A DNA stretch of 64,000 nt from Hymenobacter duratus (GTDB lineage: Bacteria > Bacteroidota > Bacteroidia > Cytophagales > Hymenobacteraceae), in NCBI RefSeq assembly GCF_014698995.1, contig NZ_JACWZZ010000002.1:682001-746000 (forward strand), given 5' to 3'. Shown here one piece after another: positions 34,301 to 43,416 of this stretch (positions are counted from its first letter, which is position 1; each line of letters opens with the position of its first letter). The position numbers and the translations under genes were made by a program. The notes below the pieces were generated by a model, which searched no databases, was not told the DNA's origin, and worked only from the letters and a program-made list of their open reading frames with translations.

Positions 34301-35014
34301 CTATTCAGGCTGTTTTTCAGCTAATTGCGGATTGTTTTTGAATTGTTTTTTCACGCGGGTTTCTATCCGTTTCAGTACCGGAATAGCTACTACCAGCCAC
34401 ACGAGCCCGGCCGTGAAGCCCGCCAGCACATCGGTGGCGTAGTGCACACGCAGGTAAACGCGCGTCAGGCCGATGAGCAGAATCAGCGAGACCAGAATGC
34501 TGGTCAGTAGCCACCGCAGCCACCGCCGCTCCACGTGGGTTTGCACCAGATACACGAGCAGCCCGTAGAAGGAGGCCGAAATCATGGCGTGCCCGCTCGG
34601 GAAGCTCAGCCCCGAGGCAGATACGAGCGGCAGCAGGGGCCGGGGCCGGTTATAGAAGTTTTTCAGCGCCAGATTGAGCGTGATGCTGCCCAGCGCTACT
34701 ACCGGTATCAGCAGCGAATACCAGCGGTGCCGCCGCAATACCAGGAACCAGCCGATGAGCAGGCAGCCGGCAGCGGTAATGAAATTGCGGGAGGCAAAAA
34801 ACGTAATGGTTTCTACCCACTGCTGCTCTGGGCCCAGCAGCCGCCGGGCCCACTGGAAGGCACCGGCATCGAAGGTGGCCGCATCCTGGTCGAATACCTC
34901 CCGGCCCAGCGCCAGAAAGCCTACCACGCCAACAATGCCGAGCAGCAGGGTAATGGCAAATTCGGTGAGGAAGAGCGTGAGTCCGGCCAGCAGGCGGCGC
35001 AGGTGATTAGTCAT
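34301..35014 (-). CDS. PAP2-family phosphatase (second paralogue)
   Basis: Starting at ATG 35014 the protein has 237 residues. Motifs are KNFYNRPRP, SFPSGHAM and GLTRVYLRVHYATD, nearly the same as in the paralogue at 33184. The C-terminus is longer and basic (KRIETRVKKQFKNNPQ). Both proteins share helix order and the segment between the second and third motif, so they look like an old tandem duplication into which, or beside which, the tRNA gene sits. The lipid phosphate substrate is unknown. The frame upstream to 35068 lacks support. Confidence 0.92.
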   Translation of the reverse strand: MTNHLRRLLAGLTLFLTEFAITLLLGIVGVVGFLALGREVFDQDAATFDAGAFQWARRLLGPEQQWVETITFFASRNFITAAGCLLIGWFLVLRRHRWYSLLIPVVALGSITLNLALKNFYNRPRPLLPLVSASGLSFPSGHAMISASFYGLLVYLVQTHVERRWLRWLLTSILVSLILLIGLTRVYLRVHYATDVLAGFTAGLVWLVVAIPVLKRIETRVKKQFKNNPQLAEKQPE

Positions 35015-35152
35015 AGAGCGGAAAGTAGCGTAAGCGGTAGCTTGCGCCCGGCCAACGGCTTGCGACAAGTGAGGAGCATCCTCACGTACGAATAAACCGG
35101 TGAAGAGGTCGGGCCACCGGCCTGCCGCCTACCACGCACCTACCAGCTTTGC

Positions 35153-35827
35153 ATGCGTTTTTCCCTGCCTGATTCCGGCTTCGACCGGGTAGCTACCTTC
35201 TACGACCCCTTGGCGCGCCTGGTGTACGGGCGCAGTCTGCAGGCTGCGCAGCAGGAGGTCCTGGACGCCGGGCTACCGGCCGGGGCGCCGCGTCTGCTCA
35301 TCATCGGGGGTGGCACGGGCTGGATACTGCCGGAAGTACTGCGCCGCCGTCCGCCGGCGCAGGTGCTGTACCTGGAGGCGTCGCCGCAGATGCTGGCCCG
35401 CTCCCGGGCGCTGCTGGCGCGGGAGCTGCCGGGCGCCGCCGCGCAGGTAGAGTTCCGGCTCGGCACGGAAGGCGCCCTCACGCCCGCCGATACGTTTGAT
35501 GGCATTATCACATTTTTCTTTCTGGACCTGTTTGAGCCGCAACGCCTGCGCCATATCGTGGACAAACTGAATGAAGTCCGGCAGCCTCTGGCCCCGTGGC
35601 TGCTGGCTGATTTTGCGGCGCCGCAACGCTGGTGGCAACGCGGGCTGCTGGCGGCTATGTATGGCTTCTTCCGGCTTACTACCGGCATCAGCGGGCGCGC
35701 CCGCCCACCTATCGAGGCGGAGCTGGCCCGTGTGGGGCTGGCCCCAGCGTACCGAATGGGGTTCTTCGGCGGCATGGTGGAGGCGGAAGTATGGCAGCCG
35801 CGCCGTGCAACCCCTACCTCTTGTTAA
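35153..35827 (+). CDS. Class I SAM-dependent methyltransferase
   Basis: A 224-residue cytosolic protein. Motif I is LLIIGGGTGW (48-57), followed by an acidic residue in VLYLEASPQML, the ribose-binding position. FDGIITFFFLDLF is motif II. The N-terminus FDRVATFYDPLARLVYG is typical of small-molecule or lipid methyltransferases related to the UbiE group. The substrate is unknown. It has its own direction and no operon partner within 80 bp. A CAGCTTTG sequence ends one base before the ATG, which is one mismatch from the -7 consensus but too close to be a normal promoter. Confidence 0.88.
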   Translation: MRFSLPDSGFDRVATFYDPLARLVYGRSLQAAQQEVLDAGLPAGAPRLLIIGGGTGWILPEVLRRRPPAQVLYLEASPQMLARSRALLARELPGAAAQVEFRLGTEGALTPADTFDGIITFFFLDLFEPQRLRHIVDKLNEVRQPLAPWLLADFAAPQRWWQRGLLAAMYGFFRLTTGISGRARPPIEAELARVGLAPAYRMGFFGGMVEAEVWQPRRATPTSC

Positions 35828-35912
35828 ACGCCACTCGGCTTGTGTGGTGAAGTGTAGCTTCACCTTACATTTACGGCCGTCCCTCACTCCCTACTTACTT
35901 CCCTCTTGCACT

Positions 35913-37742
35913 ATGCGGAAATCAGCCGCTTTGCTTTTCCTGGCACTCCCGCTGGCTTTTGGCCGGCCCGTAGCGGCCCAGGCCCCGGTTCAATACAATG
36001 TGGCTTTCCCAAACGCCGTGCACCACGAGGCGCGCATCAGTGTGACGTTTGCGGGAGTACCGGCCGGACCGCTGCAGGTGCGGATGGCCCGCTCCTCGCC
36101 GGGCCGCTACGCGCTGCATGAATTCGCCAAAAACGTCTATGAGGTATCAGCCACGGATTCTAGAGGCAAAACCCTAGCCGTGCAGAAGCCTGATCCATAC
36201 GGCTGGGACGTAAGCGGCCACGATGGCACTGTCGTCTTCACCTACACCCTGTTCGGTGACCGGACCGATGGTACCTACGCTGGCATCGACAGCTACCACG
36301 CGCACCTGAACATGCCGGCCACGCTAGCCTTCGCGCGCGGGCTGGAGCAGCGCCCGGCGGAAGTGAAGTTCGACATGCCCCAGGGCTGGACTGCCGCTAC
36401 GCAGCTGCGGCCTGATGCGGCCAAAGGCACCTATTTCGCGCCCAACCTGCAGTATCTTATGGACTCGCCTACGTCGCTGGGTCCGCAGAAGGTGCGCAGC
36501 TGGCAGGAACGCGGCAAAACCATAGAACTGCAGGTGCTGCACAAGGGCACTGATGCTGAGCTGGACGCCTATGCCGAACAAACCAAGAAGGTAGTACGTG
36601 AGGCCGCTGCTATTTTTGGCGGCCTGCCCGATTATGATTTCGGGCGCTACACCTTCATTGCCAACTACCTGCCCCAGACCAGCGGCGACGGTATGGAGCA
36701 CCGGAACTCTACTTCGCTCACCAGCAACCGCCCCCTGAGCGGCCCCGGCGCCCTGGACAATCTGGGGACCGTGTCGCACGAGTTTTTCCATGGCTGGAAC
36801 GTGGAGCGTATTCGGCCGCATGACCTCGAACCGTTCAATTTTGAGCAAGCCAACATAAGCAGTGGGCTCTGGTTTGCGGAAGGCTTCACGCAGTACTATG
36901 GCGAACTGCTCCTGCGCCGCTCGGGGGCCTACACCGATGCCGAATACTTGCAGGAAGCCGTGGGGCCGCTGGTAAATGCCATGCTCAACTCGCCGGGGGC
37001 GGCCCGCTATTCACCGGTGTACATGAGCCAGCAGGCCCCGTTTGTGGATGCCGCTGCCGCCATCGACCCGAACAACCGCGCAAATACGTACCTGAGCTAC
37101 TACTACATTGGGGGAGCCAATGCGCTGGCCCTCGACCTGCTACTGCGCCAGAACCACAAAACCGACCTCGACACCTACATGCGGGCCGTATGGGAGCAGC
37201 ACGGCAAAGCCCAGCGCGACTTCGCTCCGGCCCGGCCCTATACACTGCCGGACCTGCAGCGCATTCTGGGGGAAGTGTCTAAGGACACGGCTTTTGCCGG
37301 CAATTTCTTCCGCCGCCACATCTACGGTCACGAGCTACCCAAATTTGATGAGTTGCTGGCTCCGGCGGGCTTGCAGGTGCGCCGCGCCCGCGCCGGCCTG
37401 GCCAGCCTGGGAGGCCGCACCACTTTCAACCCCGCCGACAGCTCGGCCACGCTCGGTACCACGCTCCTTGGCAGCGCCCTGTATCAAGCCGGCCTCGACC
37501 GGGAAGATGTGCTGCTGAAAGTAGATGGCCAGCGCCTGCCTACCAGCCAATCACTCCTGAAACTACTGGCCACGCACAAACCCGGCGACACGGTTCCGCT
37601 GGAAGTGCGCACCCGCACCGGAGTGCGCACTGTGCCCGTCACGCTGCAGGAAGACCCGACGCTGGAAGTAGTACTGCTGCCCAACGCCACCCGCAAGCAA
37701 TTGGCGTTCCGCAAGGCCTGGCTGGCCAGCAAGGTGAAATAG
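35913..37742 (+). CDS. M61-family metallopeptidase (glycyl aminopeptidase-like) with PDZ domain
   Basis: Starting at ATG 35913 the protein has 609 residues with a signal peptide (ALLFLALPLAFGRPVAAQ). The zinc motif is HEFFH (His289, Glu290, His293), and Glu323 in WFAEGF is the third ligand. An N-terminal beta domain precedes the thermolysin-like core, and a PDZ domain follows from about residue 500 (GSALYQAGLDREDVLLKVDG). M61 enzymes are periplasmic aminopeptidases with preference for Gly or Ala. No operon partner is seen. The long frame that begins at 35571 overlaps the methyltransferase gene and is not the start. Confidence 0.94.
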   Translation: MRKSAALLFLALPLAFGRPVAAQAPVQYNVAFPNAVHHEARISVTFAGVPAGPLQVRMARSSPGRYALHEFAKNVYEVSATDSRGKTLAVQKPDPYGWDVSGHDGTVVFTYTLFGDRTDGTYAGIDSYHAHLNMPATLAFARGLEQRPAEVKFDMPQGWTAATQLRPDAAKGTYFAPNLQYLMDSPTSLGPQKVRSWQERGKTIELQVLHKGTDAELDAYAEQTKKVVREAAAIFGGLPDYDFGRYTFIANYLPQTSGDGMEHRNSTSLTSNRPLSGPGALDNLGTVSHEFFHGWNVERIRPHDLEPFNFEQANISSGLWFAEGFTQYYGELLLRRSGAYTDAEYLQEAVGPLVNAMLNSPGAARYSPVYMSQQAPFVDAAAAIDPNNRANTYLSYYYIGGANALALDLLLRQNHKTDLDTYMRAVWEQHGKAQRDFAPARPYTLPDLQRILGEVSKDTAFAGNFFRRHIYGHELPKFDELLAPAGLQVRRARAGLASLGGRTTFNPADSSATLGTTLLGSALYQAGLDREDVLLKVDGQRLPTSQSLLKLLATHKPGDTVPLEVRTRTGVRTVPVTLQEDPTLEVVLLPNATRKQLAFRKAWLASKVK

Positions 37743-37764
37743 GGTGCGCAAGCTGCTTTTAACA

Positions 37765-37793
37765 AAAAGGCCCAGTTCCGCGGAACTGGTCCA
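37765..37793 (-). terminator. Intrinsic terminator of the Bax-inhibitor-1 gene
   Basis: The perfect 18-bp palindrome CCAGTTCCGCGGAACTGG (37772-37789) is flanked by GG/CC pairs and, on the minus strand, followed by five T residues. It starts directly after the stop codon at 37794. Confidence 0.85.
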
Positions 37794-38525
37794 TTACCGG
37801 CGACGCCCGAAGATGCGCAGCAGGAACAGGAACAGGTTTACGAAATCCAGATATAGCGTGAGGGCACCCAGCACAGCGGCTTTGCGGTCGGTAGCGTCGT
37901 CTTCGTAGCCGAGGAAAGCCAGCATTTTCACTTTCTGGGTGTCGTAGGCGGTGAGGGCCGTGAAGAGCAGCACGCCTACAAAGCTGGAAATCCAGTATAG
38001 AGTCGAGCTATTGAGAAACAGGTTTACCACCGAGGCAATGATAAGGCCGATAAGCCCCATGAACAGCAAGTTGCCCCAGCGCGACAAGTCGGTACGGGTG
38101 AAGTAGCCGTACAGGCTCATCACGCCAAAAGTGCCAGCGGTAATGAAGAAAGTCGAGGAAATCGACTCCATAGTATACACCATGAAGATGATGCCTATTG
38201 TAAGCCCATTGAGTACTGAATAGCCGATAAATGCCGCCGTAGTAGTACCCGCCGACCAGTCGAAGGCCTTGCGTGACAGGAAGCCTACTACCGCAATTTC
38301 GGCCAGCAACAAGCCCAGGAATACAAACCGGTTGCCGAACACCAGTTCCTGCAACACTGGCAGAGACGCCACCGCCATAGCCACGGCTCCGCTCACGGCC
38401 AGGGCCCCGGCCATCCAGCCGTATACCTGCGTCATGAAGCGCGACATTACCTGCGAGGCCTTTTCCGGCGAGAGAGTTAACTGGGGTTGCGGCTCCTGAT
38501 AATCTTCAGAAGTAAAATCTTCCAT
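37794..38525 (-). CDS. Bax inhibitor-1/YccA-family membrane protein
   Basis: Starting at ATG 38525 the protein has 243 residues with seven hydrophobic segments and the BI-1 features FMTQVYGWMAGALAVSG at the start and FTALTAYDTQKVKML before the last helix (the Asp of the second half is part of the family's acidic pair). Family members are calcium-leak channels or protease regulators of the membrane, such as YccA with FtsH. It is divergent from an MFS transporter gene 102 bp away. A sequence TTAATTTG upstream is one base short of the promoter consensus. Confidence 0.93.
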   Translation of the reverse strand: MEDFTSEDYQEPQPQLTLSPEKASQVMSRFMTQVYGWMAGALAVSGAVAMAVASLPVLQELVFGNRFVFLGLLLAEIAVVGFLSRKAFDWSAGTTTAAFIGYSVLNGLTIGIIFMVYTMESISSTFFITAGTFGVMSLYGYFTRTDLSRWGNLLFMGLIGLIIASVVNLFLNSSTLYWISSFVGVLLFTALTAYDTQKVKMLAFLGYEDDATDRKAAVLGALTLYLDFVNLFLFLLRIFGRRR

Positions 38526-38615
38526 GAAACATAGAATTGGGAGTGAGAGATAAAGACGAGGCAAATTAAGCGTTTGCACCGCACGAAACTATACCGGCTA
38601 CGGGGCCGGTTACGC

Positions 38616-38623
38616 TACCTTTG
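38616..38623 (+). promoter_or_regulatory. Promoter -7 element of MFS transporter gene
   Basis: TACCTTTG, a perfect TAnnTTTG match, ends four bases before ATG 38628. Transcription would start at or near the first codon, suggesting a leaderless mRNA. Confidence 0.6.
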
Positions 38624-38627
38624 CCGG

Positions 38628-39857
38628 ATGCCCACTCCGGACCGCCGCCTGTCCCATATCTACCTTATCATCCTCATCGACGTGATTGTGGGGGCGGCTA
38701 TTGGGCCAGTGATGCCGGAGTTTGTACGCGGGCTGCCGGAGCCACAACTGTGGCTTTCTATAGGCACGGGGCTGTTTCTGGGAGTGCAGCTGTTTTCGGC
38801 TCCGGTGCTGGGGCGGCTTTCCGATGGGTACGGGCGGCGGCCCATCTTCATCCTGTCGGCGGTGGGTACGCTGCTGGCGAATGCGCTGCTGCTGCCGGTG
38901 CGGGCAGGGTTGTTTTTCGTGAACCGGGCTTCCGATGGCCTCACCAACGGCATGTACGCCACCGTGCGCTCGGCCATCACCGACATTTCAGACCCGGACA
39001 AGTTGTTCAAAAACCTGGGGGTCGAGGGCGCCATCATCTCGCTGGGCTTTGTGCTGGGCCCCATGGTGTCGGGGGCGCTGCTGACGGTGCTGGAGGTGCC
39101 AACGGGCCAGGAGGCAACGTATGTAGTGCGGCTGGGACTGGTGCTGGCGGCTCTGAACGTGCTGCTAAGCATATTTTTAGGCGAAACCCACACCCAGCGC
39201 AACGGCGTGCGGGGCGCGGAGCTGCGCAGTGAGTTGGCGCTAGCCCTCAATCCGCTCACGCTCTGGGCACGGCTGCGCGAAAAGGATGCTGCCACGCCCG
39301 GCGTGCGCCGCATTGTGCTGACGCAGGTGGCTCTTACGCTCAGTACGGGCTACTATTTCTACATGGTGCCCTTCATGAGCATGGGCGAGCTGCAGATGGA
39401 TGCCCGCTCTATCTCCTACTTCTTCATGTGCTTTGGGGCGCTCAGCATTGTGCTCAACTACGTGTTCTACACCTACTTCGCCGACCGGATCAACCAGCGC
39501 CGGGCCATTGTGTGGCTGGCGGCGCTGGGCGTGCCCGTGCTGGCAGCCTATGGGCTGGTAGGCACATCGGTGGTGGCGCTTTATGTGCTTGTCATCATCG
39601 ACTGCCTGACGCTGTCCTTGATTCAGGGCCTGCTGGAAGGCCTGCTGGCCCAGCGCACCACCGATGCCGACCGGGGCGAGATATTCGGGCTGAACCAAGC
39701 ATTTCAGGGGCTGGCCAGCTTCGTAACGACGCTGATATTCGGGGGACTTTCGGTGATGGACCTGCGGCTGCCGTGGGCGTGGTTTGCGCTGTGTCTGGCG
39801 GCTGTGGCCGGTTTGGCCGCATGGCGGATGCCAGCCGTGCAAAAGCCCACAGCATAA
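38628..39857 (+). CDS. MFS transporter, TCR/Tet-type
   Basis: Starting at ATG 38628 the protein has 409 residues and twelve hydrophobic segments. Motif A is GRLSDGYGRRPIF in the loop between helices 2 and 3, and motif C is the GxxxGPMVSG stretch in helix 5 (LGFVLGPMVSG). This places it in the drug:proton antiporter group, but substrates are unknown. The frame upstream to 38574 covers the promoter element and is rejected. The gene is divergent from the Bax-inhibitor-1 gene. Confidence 0.92.
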   Translation: MPTPDRRLSHIYLIILIDVIVGAAIGPVMPEFVRGLPEPQLWLSIGTGLFLGVQLFSAPVLGRLSDGYGRRPIFILSAVGTLLANALLLPVRAGLFFVNRASDGLTNGMYATVRSAITDISDPDKLFKNLGVEGAIISLGFVLGPMVSGALLTVLEVPTGQEATYVVRLGLVLAALNVLLSIFLGETHTQRNGVRGAELRSELALALNPLTLWARLREKDAATPGVRRIVLTQVALTLSTGYYFYMVPFMSMGELQMDARSISYFFMCFGALSIVLNYVFYTYFADRINQRRAIVWLAALGVPVLAAYGLVGTSVVALYVLVIIDCLTLSLIQGLLEGLLAQRTTDADRGEIFGLNQAFQGLASFVTTLIFGGLSVMDLRLPWAWFALCLAAVAGLAAWRMPAVQKPTA

Positions 39858-40002
39858 AGCCAGCCGTGAGCAATGCGCCGGCTACAACCGTGTGTCTTTT
39901 GCCTAGCAAGCCGTACCTTTTCAGGAGCAAATCTGCTTTGGTGCCACTTTTCCGGGCAGTTTTGCGTCTATTACGTATCTGCCGTTCTATTTTCGCCGCG
40001 CC

Positions 40003-40593
40003 ATGCTTCGTCTTTCCACTCTCGCCGCCTGTCTGCTGCTTACTAGCAGCGCCTTCGCTCAGGCCTCGTTTGCCCCGGCTGCTACAGCCGGGCTCGGGGC
40101 GCCACTGCTGCCGGGTTTGCGCGGGCCGCGCCAGAATATTCAGCTCAGCGCGGGCATGATGACGGCCGGCCGGCTGGGCACTGCGGCTTATCTGAGCCCG
40201 ATTGCCAGCTACCGCCTCACGCAGCGCCTCACGGTATTCGGGGGCCTCACCTACCTACGCGTGACACCCGGCCCGGCTTATTATCCCAGCGCGGCTGCCG
40301 ATAACCAGCTGCGCCCCTGGGCCGGCTACAACCAGTTTCTGATGCAGGCCGGCGCGCAATACGCCGTGTCGCCACGGCTGGCGCTTACTGGCACGGCTTG
40401 GAAGGAAATTCCGAATGGTCAGCCCCGCATCAATCCGTACGCCGGCTTTGGCAGCATGGGCTCGGGCATGAGCCTGCGGGCCGACTACCTGATTACGGAG
40501 AACTTCTCGGTTTCGGGTGGGCTGCGCATGAGCAACGGGCAGGGCCCTGCGTTTCCGGGCTACACACCGGGTTTGTCGGGCGGTTTCTGGTAG
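40003..40593 (+). CDS. Putative outer-membrane beta-barrel protein
   Basis: A 196-residue protein with a signal peptide (LAACLLLTSSAFAQ). The mature part alternates Gly, aromatic and polar residues in amphipathic strands (SPIASYRLTQRLTVFGGLTYLRV, AGAQYAVSPRLALTGTAW, SLRADYLITENFSVSGGLRMS) and ends with a phenylalanine/tryptophan (GGFW), as outer-membrane barrels do. It is small, with perhaps 8 strands. Function is unknown. TATTTTCG at 39988-39995 is a near-consensus promoter. Confidence 0.8.
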   Translation: MLRLSTLAACLLLTSSAFAQASFAPAATAGLGAPLLPGLRGPRQNIQLSAGMMTAGRLGTAAYLSPIASYRLTQRLTVFGGLTYLRVTPGPAYYPSAAADNQLRPWAGYNQFLMQAGAQYAVSPRLALTGTAWKEIPNGQPRINPYAGFGSMGSGMSLRADYLITENFSVSGGLRMSNGQGPAFPGYTPGLSGGFW

Positions 40594-40615
40594 CCCATTT
40601 TCGCACTCCTGTTAT

Positions 40616-40655
40616 CAGCAAAGCCTCGGAACCTTCCGGGGCTTTGCTGTTTCTT
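40616..40655 (+). terminator. Probable terminator after barrel gene
   Basis: Arms CAGCAAAGCC (40616-40625) and GGCTTTGCTG (40640-40649) with an inner pairing of CGGAA/TTCCG, followed by a short T-rich stretch. Confidence 0.65.
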
Positions 40656-40683
40656 TGCTGTTCCTACTGCTTCATCCCGTTTT

Positions 40684-41700
40684 ATGGCCTCAGCCCCACG
40701 CTACGTCAGCAATCCGCAGCTGCGCATTATCAAACCCAACTATCCCGGCAACAAAATGATAGGCCGGCAATACTGCAACGGCGAGGAGCTGTATGAACCG
40801 ACTTTCGGCACGGTGCTCAAATGGCAGCTGAGCGAGAACCCACAGAAGCAGGAGAAGAAAGCCGACACCTGGGTGCCGGACGTGGTGGACTGCACCGCGT
40901 TTCTGCAGGGTACCGAGGAGGGATTGGTCTGGTTGGGGCACGCCTCATTTCTGCTGCGCGTGGGCGGCAAGCTGCTGGCTTTCGACCCGCTGCTGTTTTC
41001 GTCCCTGGGGCTGCGCCGCCGCCACGCGCTGCCCTGCCTTCCTGAAGACCTGCTGGGCATCGACTACCTGCTGCTCAGCCACGGCCACCGCGACCATCTG
41101 GACGATAAATCTGTACGGCTGCTGGCCCGCCAGAACCCCAGCATGCAGCTATTGACGTCGCTGAGCATGACGCCGCTGCTGCGCGGCATGGCCCCCGGGT
41201 TGCAGGTGCAGGAAGCCGGCTGGTGGCAGCAGTATGAGTTGGGCGAACAGGTACCGTTCGAGCTGTTCTACTTGCCGGCCTCCCACTGGCACCGCCGCGG
41301 CCTCCTTGACCTGAACCAAGTGCTGTGGGGCTCCTTTCTGCTTCGCCTGCGCGACGGCCGCACCCTGTATTTTGCCGGCGACACGTCCATGGCGGGCCAC
41401 TTTGAGGAAATCGAGAAGCAGTTTGGCCCCCTGGACACCGTCATCATGCCGGTTGGGGCCTACAAGCCGGCCTACATGATGCAGCTCAGCCACGTAAACC
41501 CGCATGAGGCCGCCAAAGCGGCCAACCTGCTGCGTGCCGGCCACGTGGTGCCCATGCACTACGGCACCTTCGACCTGAGCGACGAACCGGCCTCCGAGCC
41601 GCTGCGCGAGCTGCAGCAGGTGGCGCACGGCAGCATGCTGCGCGGCGAGCTGCACGCACCGGCTGTGGGCGAGGTGCTGCGCTGGCAGGAATGGGAATAG
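40684..41700 (+). CDS. MBL-fold metallo-hydrolase (UlaG/NAPE-PLD-like)
   Basis: A 338-residue cytosolic metallo-beta-lactamase fold protein. The zinc motif is SHGHRDHLDD (His133, His135, Asp137, His138), the next ligand is in LPASHWHRRG, and YFAGDTSMAGHF and MHYGTFDLSD supply further metal ligands. Layout is like UlaG lactonases and NAPE-PLD phospholipases. The specific substrate is unknown. It follows a short gap after a probable terminator and has no partner. Confidence 0.9.
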   Translation: MASAPRYVSNPQLRIIKPNYPGNKMIGRQYCNGEELYEPTFGTVLKWQLSENPQKQEKKADTWVPDVVDCTAFLQGTEEGLVWLGHASFLLRVGGKLLAFDPLLFSSLGLRRRHALPCLPEDLLGIDYLLLSHGHRDHLDDKSVRLLARQNPSMQLLTSLSMTPLLRGMAPGLQVQEAGWWQQYELGEQVPFELFYLPASHWHRRGLLDLNQVLWGSFLLRLRDGRTLYFAGDTSMAGHFEEIEKQFGPLDTVIMPVGAYKPAYMMQLSHVNPHEAAKAANLLRAGHVVPMHYGTFDLSDEPASEPLRELQQVAHGSMLRGELHAPAVGEVLRWQEWE

Positions 41701-41827
41701 CGCGAAAGACGCCCTATTTTCCCACTCGCCCAGGCTGCGCAACCGGAGCACTGGAGCGGCTGCGGAGCAGTAGCGGGCATAATTTGAGTAGCGGCCAATG
41801 GACTCCGAATAGTTGTGGCAGGCACTG

Positions 41828-41835
41828 TATCTTTG
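41828..41835 (+). promoter_or_regulatory. Promoter -7 element of SSS symporter gene
   Basis: TATCTTTG, a perfect TAnnTTTG match, 22 bp before ATG 41858. It lies inside the upstream extension of the open frame that begins at 41813, which is therefore not translated. Confidence 0.65.
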
Positions 41836-41857
41836 CCCTCTATTTTCCCGGCCTTCT

Positions 41858-43345
41858 ATGTCCCCCACCCTCATCCTGAGCCTGATTGCGGGCTACTTCG
41901 TTGTTCTCATCATCATTTCGATTCTCACTTCGCGCAAGGCGACCAGCGAATCGTTCTTTATAGCTAACCGCAACGCTCCGTGGTACATGGTGGCGTTTGC
42001 CATGATTGGCACCTCCCTTTCCGGCGTTACGTTCATCTCCATTCCGGGCATGGTGGCCACGCAAAGCTGGAGCTACATGGCCGTAGTGCTGGGTTACATT
42101 GTAGGCTATCTGGTGATTGGCACCGTGCTGATGCCGCTCTATTACCGGCTGCGGCTCGTGAGCATCTACACGTATCTGGAGCAGCGGTTCGGGTTCTGGA
42201 GCTACAAAACCGGCGCGTTCTTCTTCCTGCTTTCCCGGGCCGTGGGTGCGGCGTTTCGGCTGTTTCTGGTGGCGGGCGTGCTGCAGCTGGCCGTGTTCGA
42301 TGGGTTGGGCGTGCCGTTTGCCGTCACGGTTACCATCAGCATCCTACTGATTTACCTCTACACTTTCCGCGGCGGCCTCAAAACCATCCTCTGGACCGAT
42401 ACTTTCCAGACGATGGCCATGCTGCTGTGCGTGGGCGTGAGCATCTATCTGATGGCCGATGAGCTGAACCTGGGCTTTGCCGGGCTGGTGAAAACGGTGA
42501 AGGAAAGCGCCATGTCGCAGATCTACTTCTCCGACCCCAAGGACGACAAGTTTTTCTGGAAGCAATTTGCCTCGGGCGCCTTCATCACCATCGTCATGAC
42601 CGGCCTCGACCAGGACATGATGCAAAAGAACCTGAGCTGCCGCAGCCTGCCCGACGCCCAGAAAAACATGTTCTGGTTCACGCTGGCTATTGTAATCGTA
42701 AACGTGTTCTTCCTGTCGCTGGGCGTGCTGCTCTACCAGTTTGCCGCCGCCAAAGGCATTGCGCTGCCCACTGATGCTGTTACCGGCAAAGTCATCGGCG
42801 ACAATGTGTTTCCGCTGCTGGCCACCAACCACTTCTCGCTGTTTGCGGGCATCGTGTTTATTCTGGGCATCATTGCCGTTACCTATGCTTCCGCCGATTC
42901 GGCCCTGACGGCCCTCACCACCTCGTTCTGCGTGGATATGCTCGACATCAAGCAGCACGACGAGGCCAAGCAGAAGCGCCTGCGCCACCTCACGCACTTC
43001 GGCTTTTCGCTGGTGCTGATTGTGATTATCCTGATTTTCCGGGCCATCAACGACCAAAGCGTCATCACGGCCGTGTTCAAGGCGGCCGGTTATACCTATG
43101 GGCCGCTGCTGGGCCTCTACTCCTTCGGCCTCTTCACGGGCCGCGGCGTGCACGACCGGCTGGTGCCTTTTGTGTGCGTGGCCGCGCCCCTGCTTACGTG
43201 GTTCATCAATGCCAACTCCAAGGCGTGGTGGGGCTACGAGTTCGGCTTCGAGATTCTGATGCTCAACGGCCTGATTACATTCCTGGGGCTGTTGGCTGTT
43301 TCGCGCCCCCGCGAAGTGGCCACCGAATTGAACCCTGCTCTATAA
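41858..43345 (+). CDS. Sodium:solute symporter (SSS family)
   Basis: Starting at ATG 41858 the protein has 495 residues and about 13 transmembrane helices. The family signature FFIANRNAPWYMVAFAMIGTSLSGVTFISIPG sits in helices 1-2, and YASADSALTALTTSFCVDML further on is the second conserved site for sodium. SSS proteins import sugars, amino acids or organic acids with sodium. The specific substrate is not evident. The downstream gene (TonB-like) has its own promoter, so this is a single-gene unit. Confidence 0.93.
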   Translation: MSPTLILSLIAGYFVVLIIISILTSRKATSESFFIANRNAPWYMVAFAMIGTSLSGVTFISIPGMVATQSWSYMAVVLGYIVGYLVIGTVLMPLYYRLRLVSIYTYLEQRFGFWSYKTGAFFFLLSRAVGAAFRLFLVAGVLQLAVFDGLGVPFAVTVTISILLIYLYTFRGGLKTILWTDTFQTMAMLLCVGVSIYLMADELNLGFAGLVKTVKESAMSQIYFSDPKDDKFFWKQFASGAFITIVMTGLDQDMMQKNLSCRSLPDAQKNMFWFTLAIVIVNVFFLSLGVLLYQFAAAKGIALPTDAVTGKVIGDNVFPLLATNHFSLFAGIVFILGIIAVTYASADSALTALTTSFCVDMLDIKQHDEAKQKRLRHLTHFGFSLVLIVIILIFRAINDQSVITAVFKAAGYTYGPLLGLYSFGLFTGRGVHDRLVPFVCVAAPLLTWFINANSKAWWGYEFGFEILMLNGLITFLGLLAVSRPREVATELNPAL

Positions 43346-43368
43346 GGCGTGTTTAGGGGAAGTCGGCG

Positions 43369-43376
43369 TACCTTTG
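43369..43376 (+). promoter_or_regulatory. Promoter -7 element of TonB-like gene
   Basis: TACCTTTG, a perfect TAnnTTTG match, 40 bp before ATG 43417. TTT of a -33 element lies about 14 bases further upstream. Confidence 0.6.
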
Positions 43377-43416
43377 CGCCCGCCTTTACCGCCCCGCCCG
43401 GGGGCTACCCGCTCCT

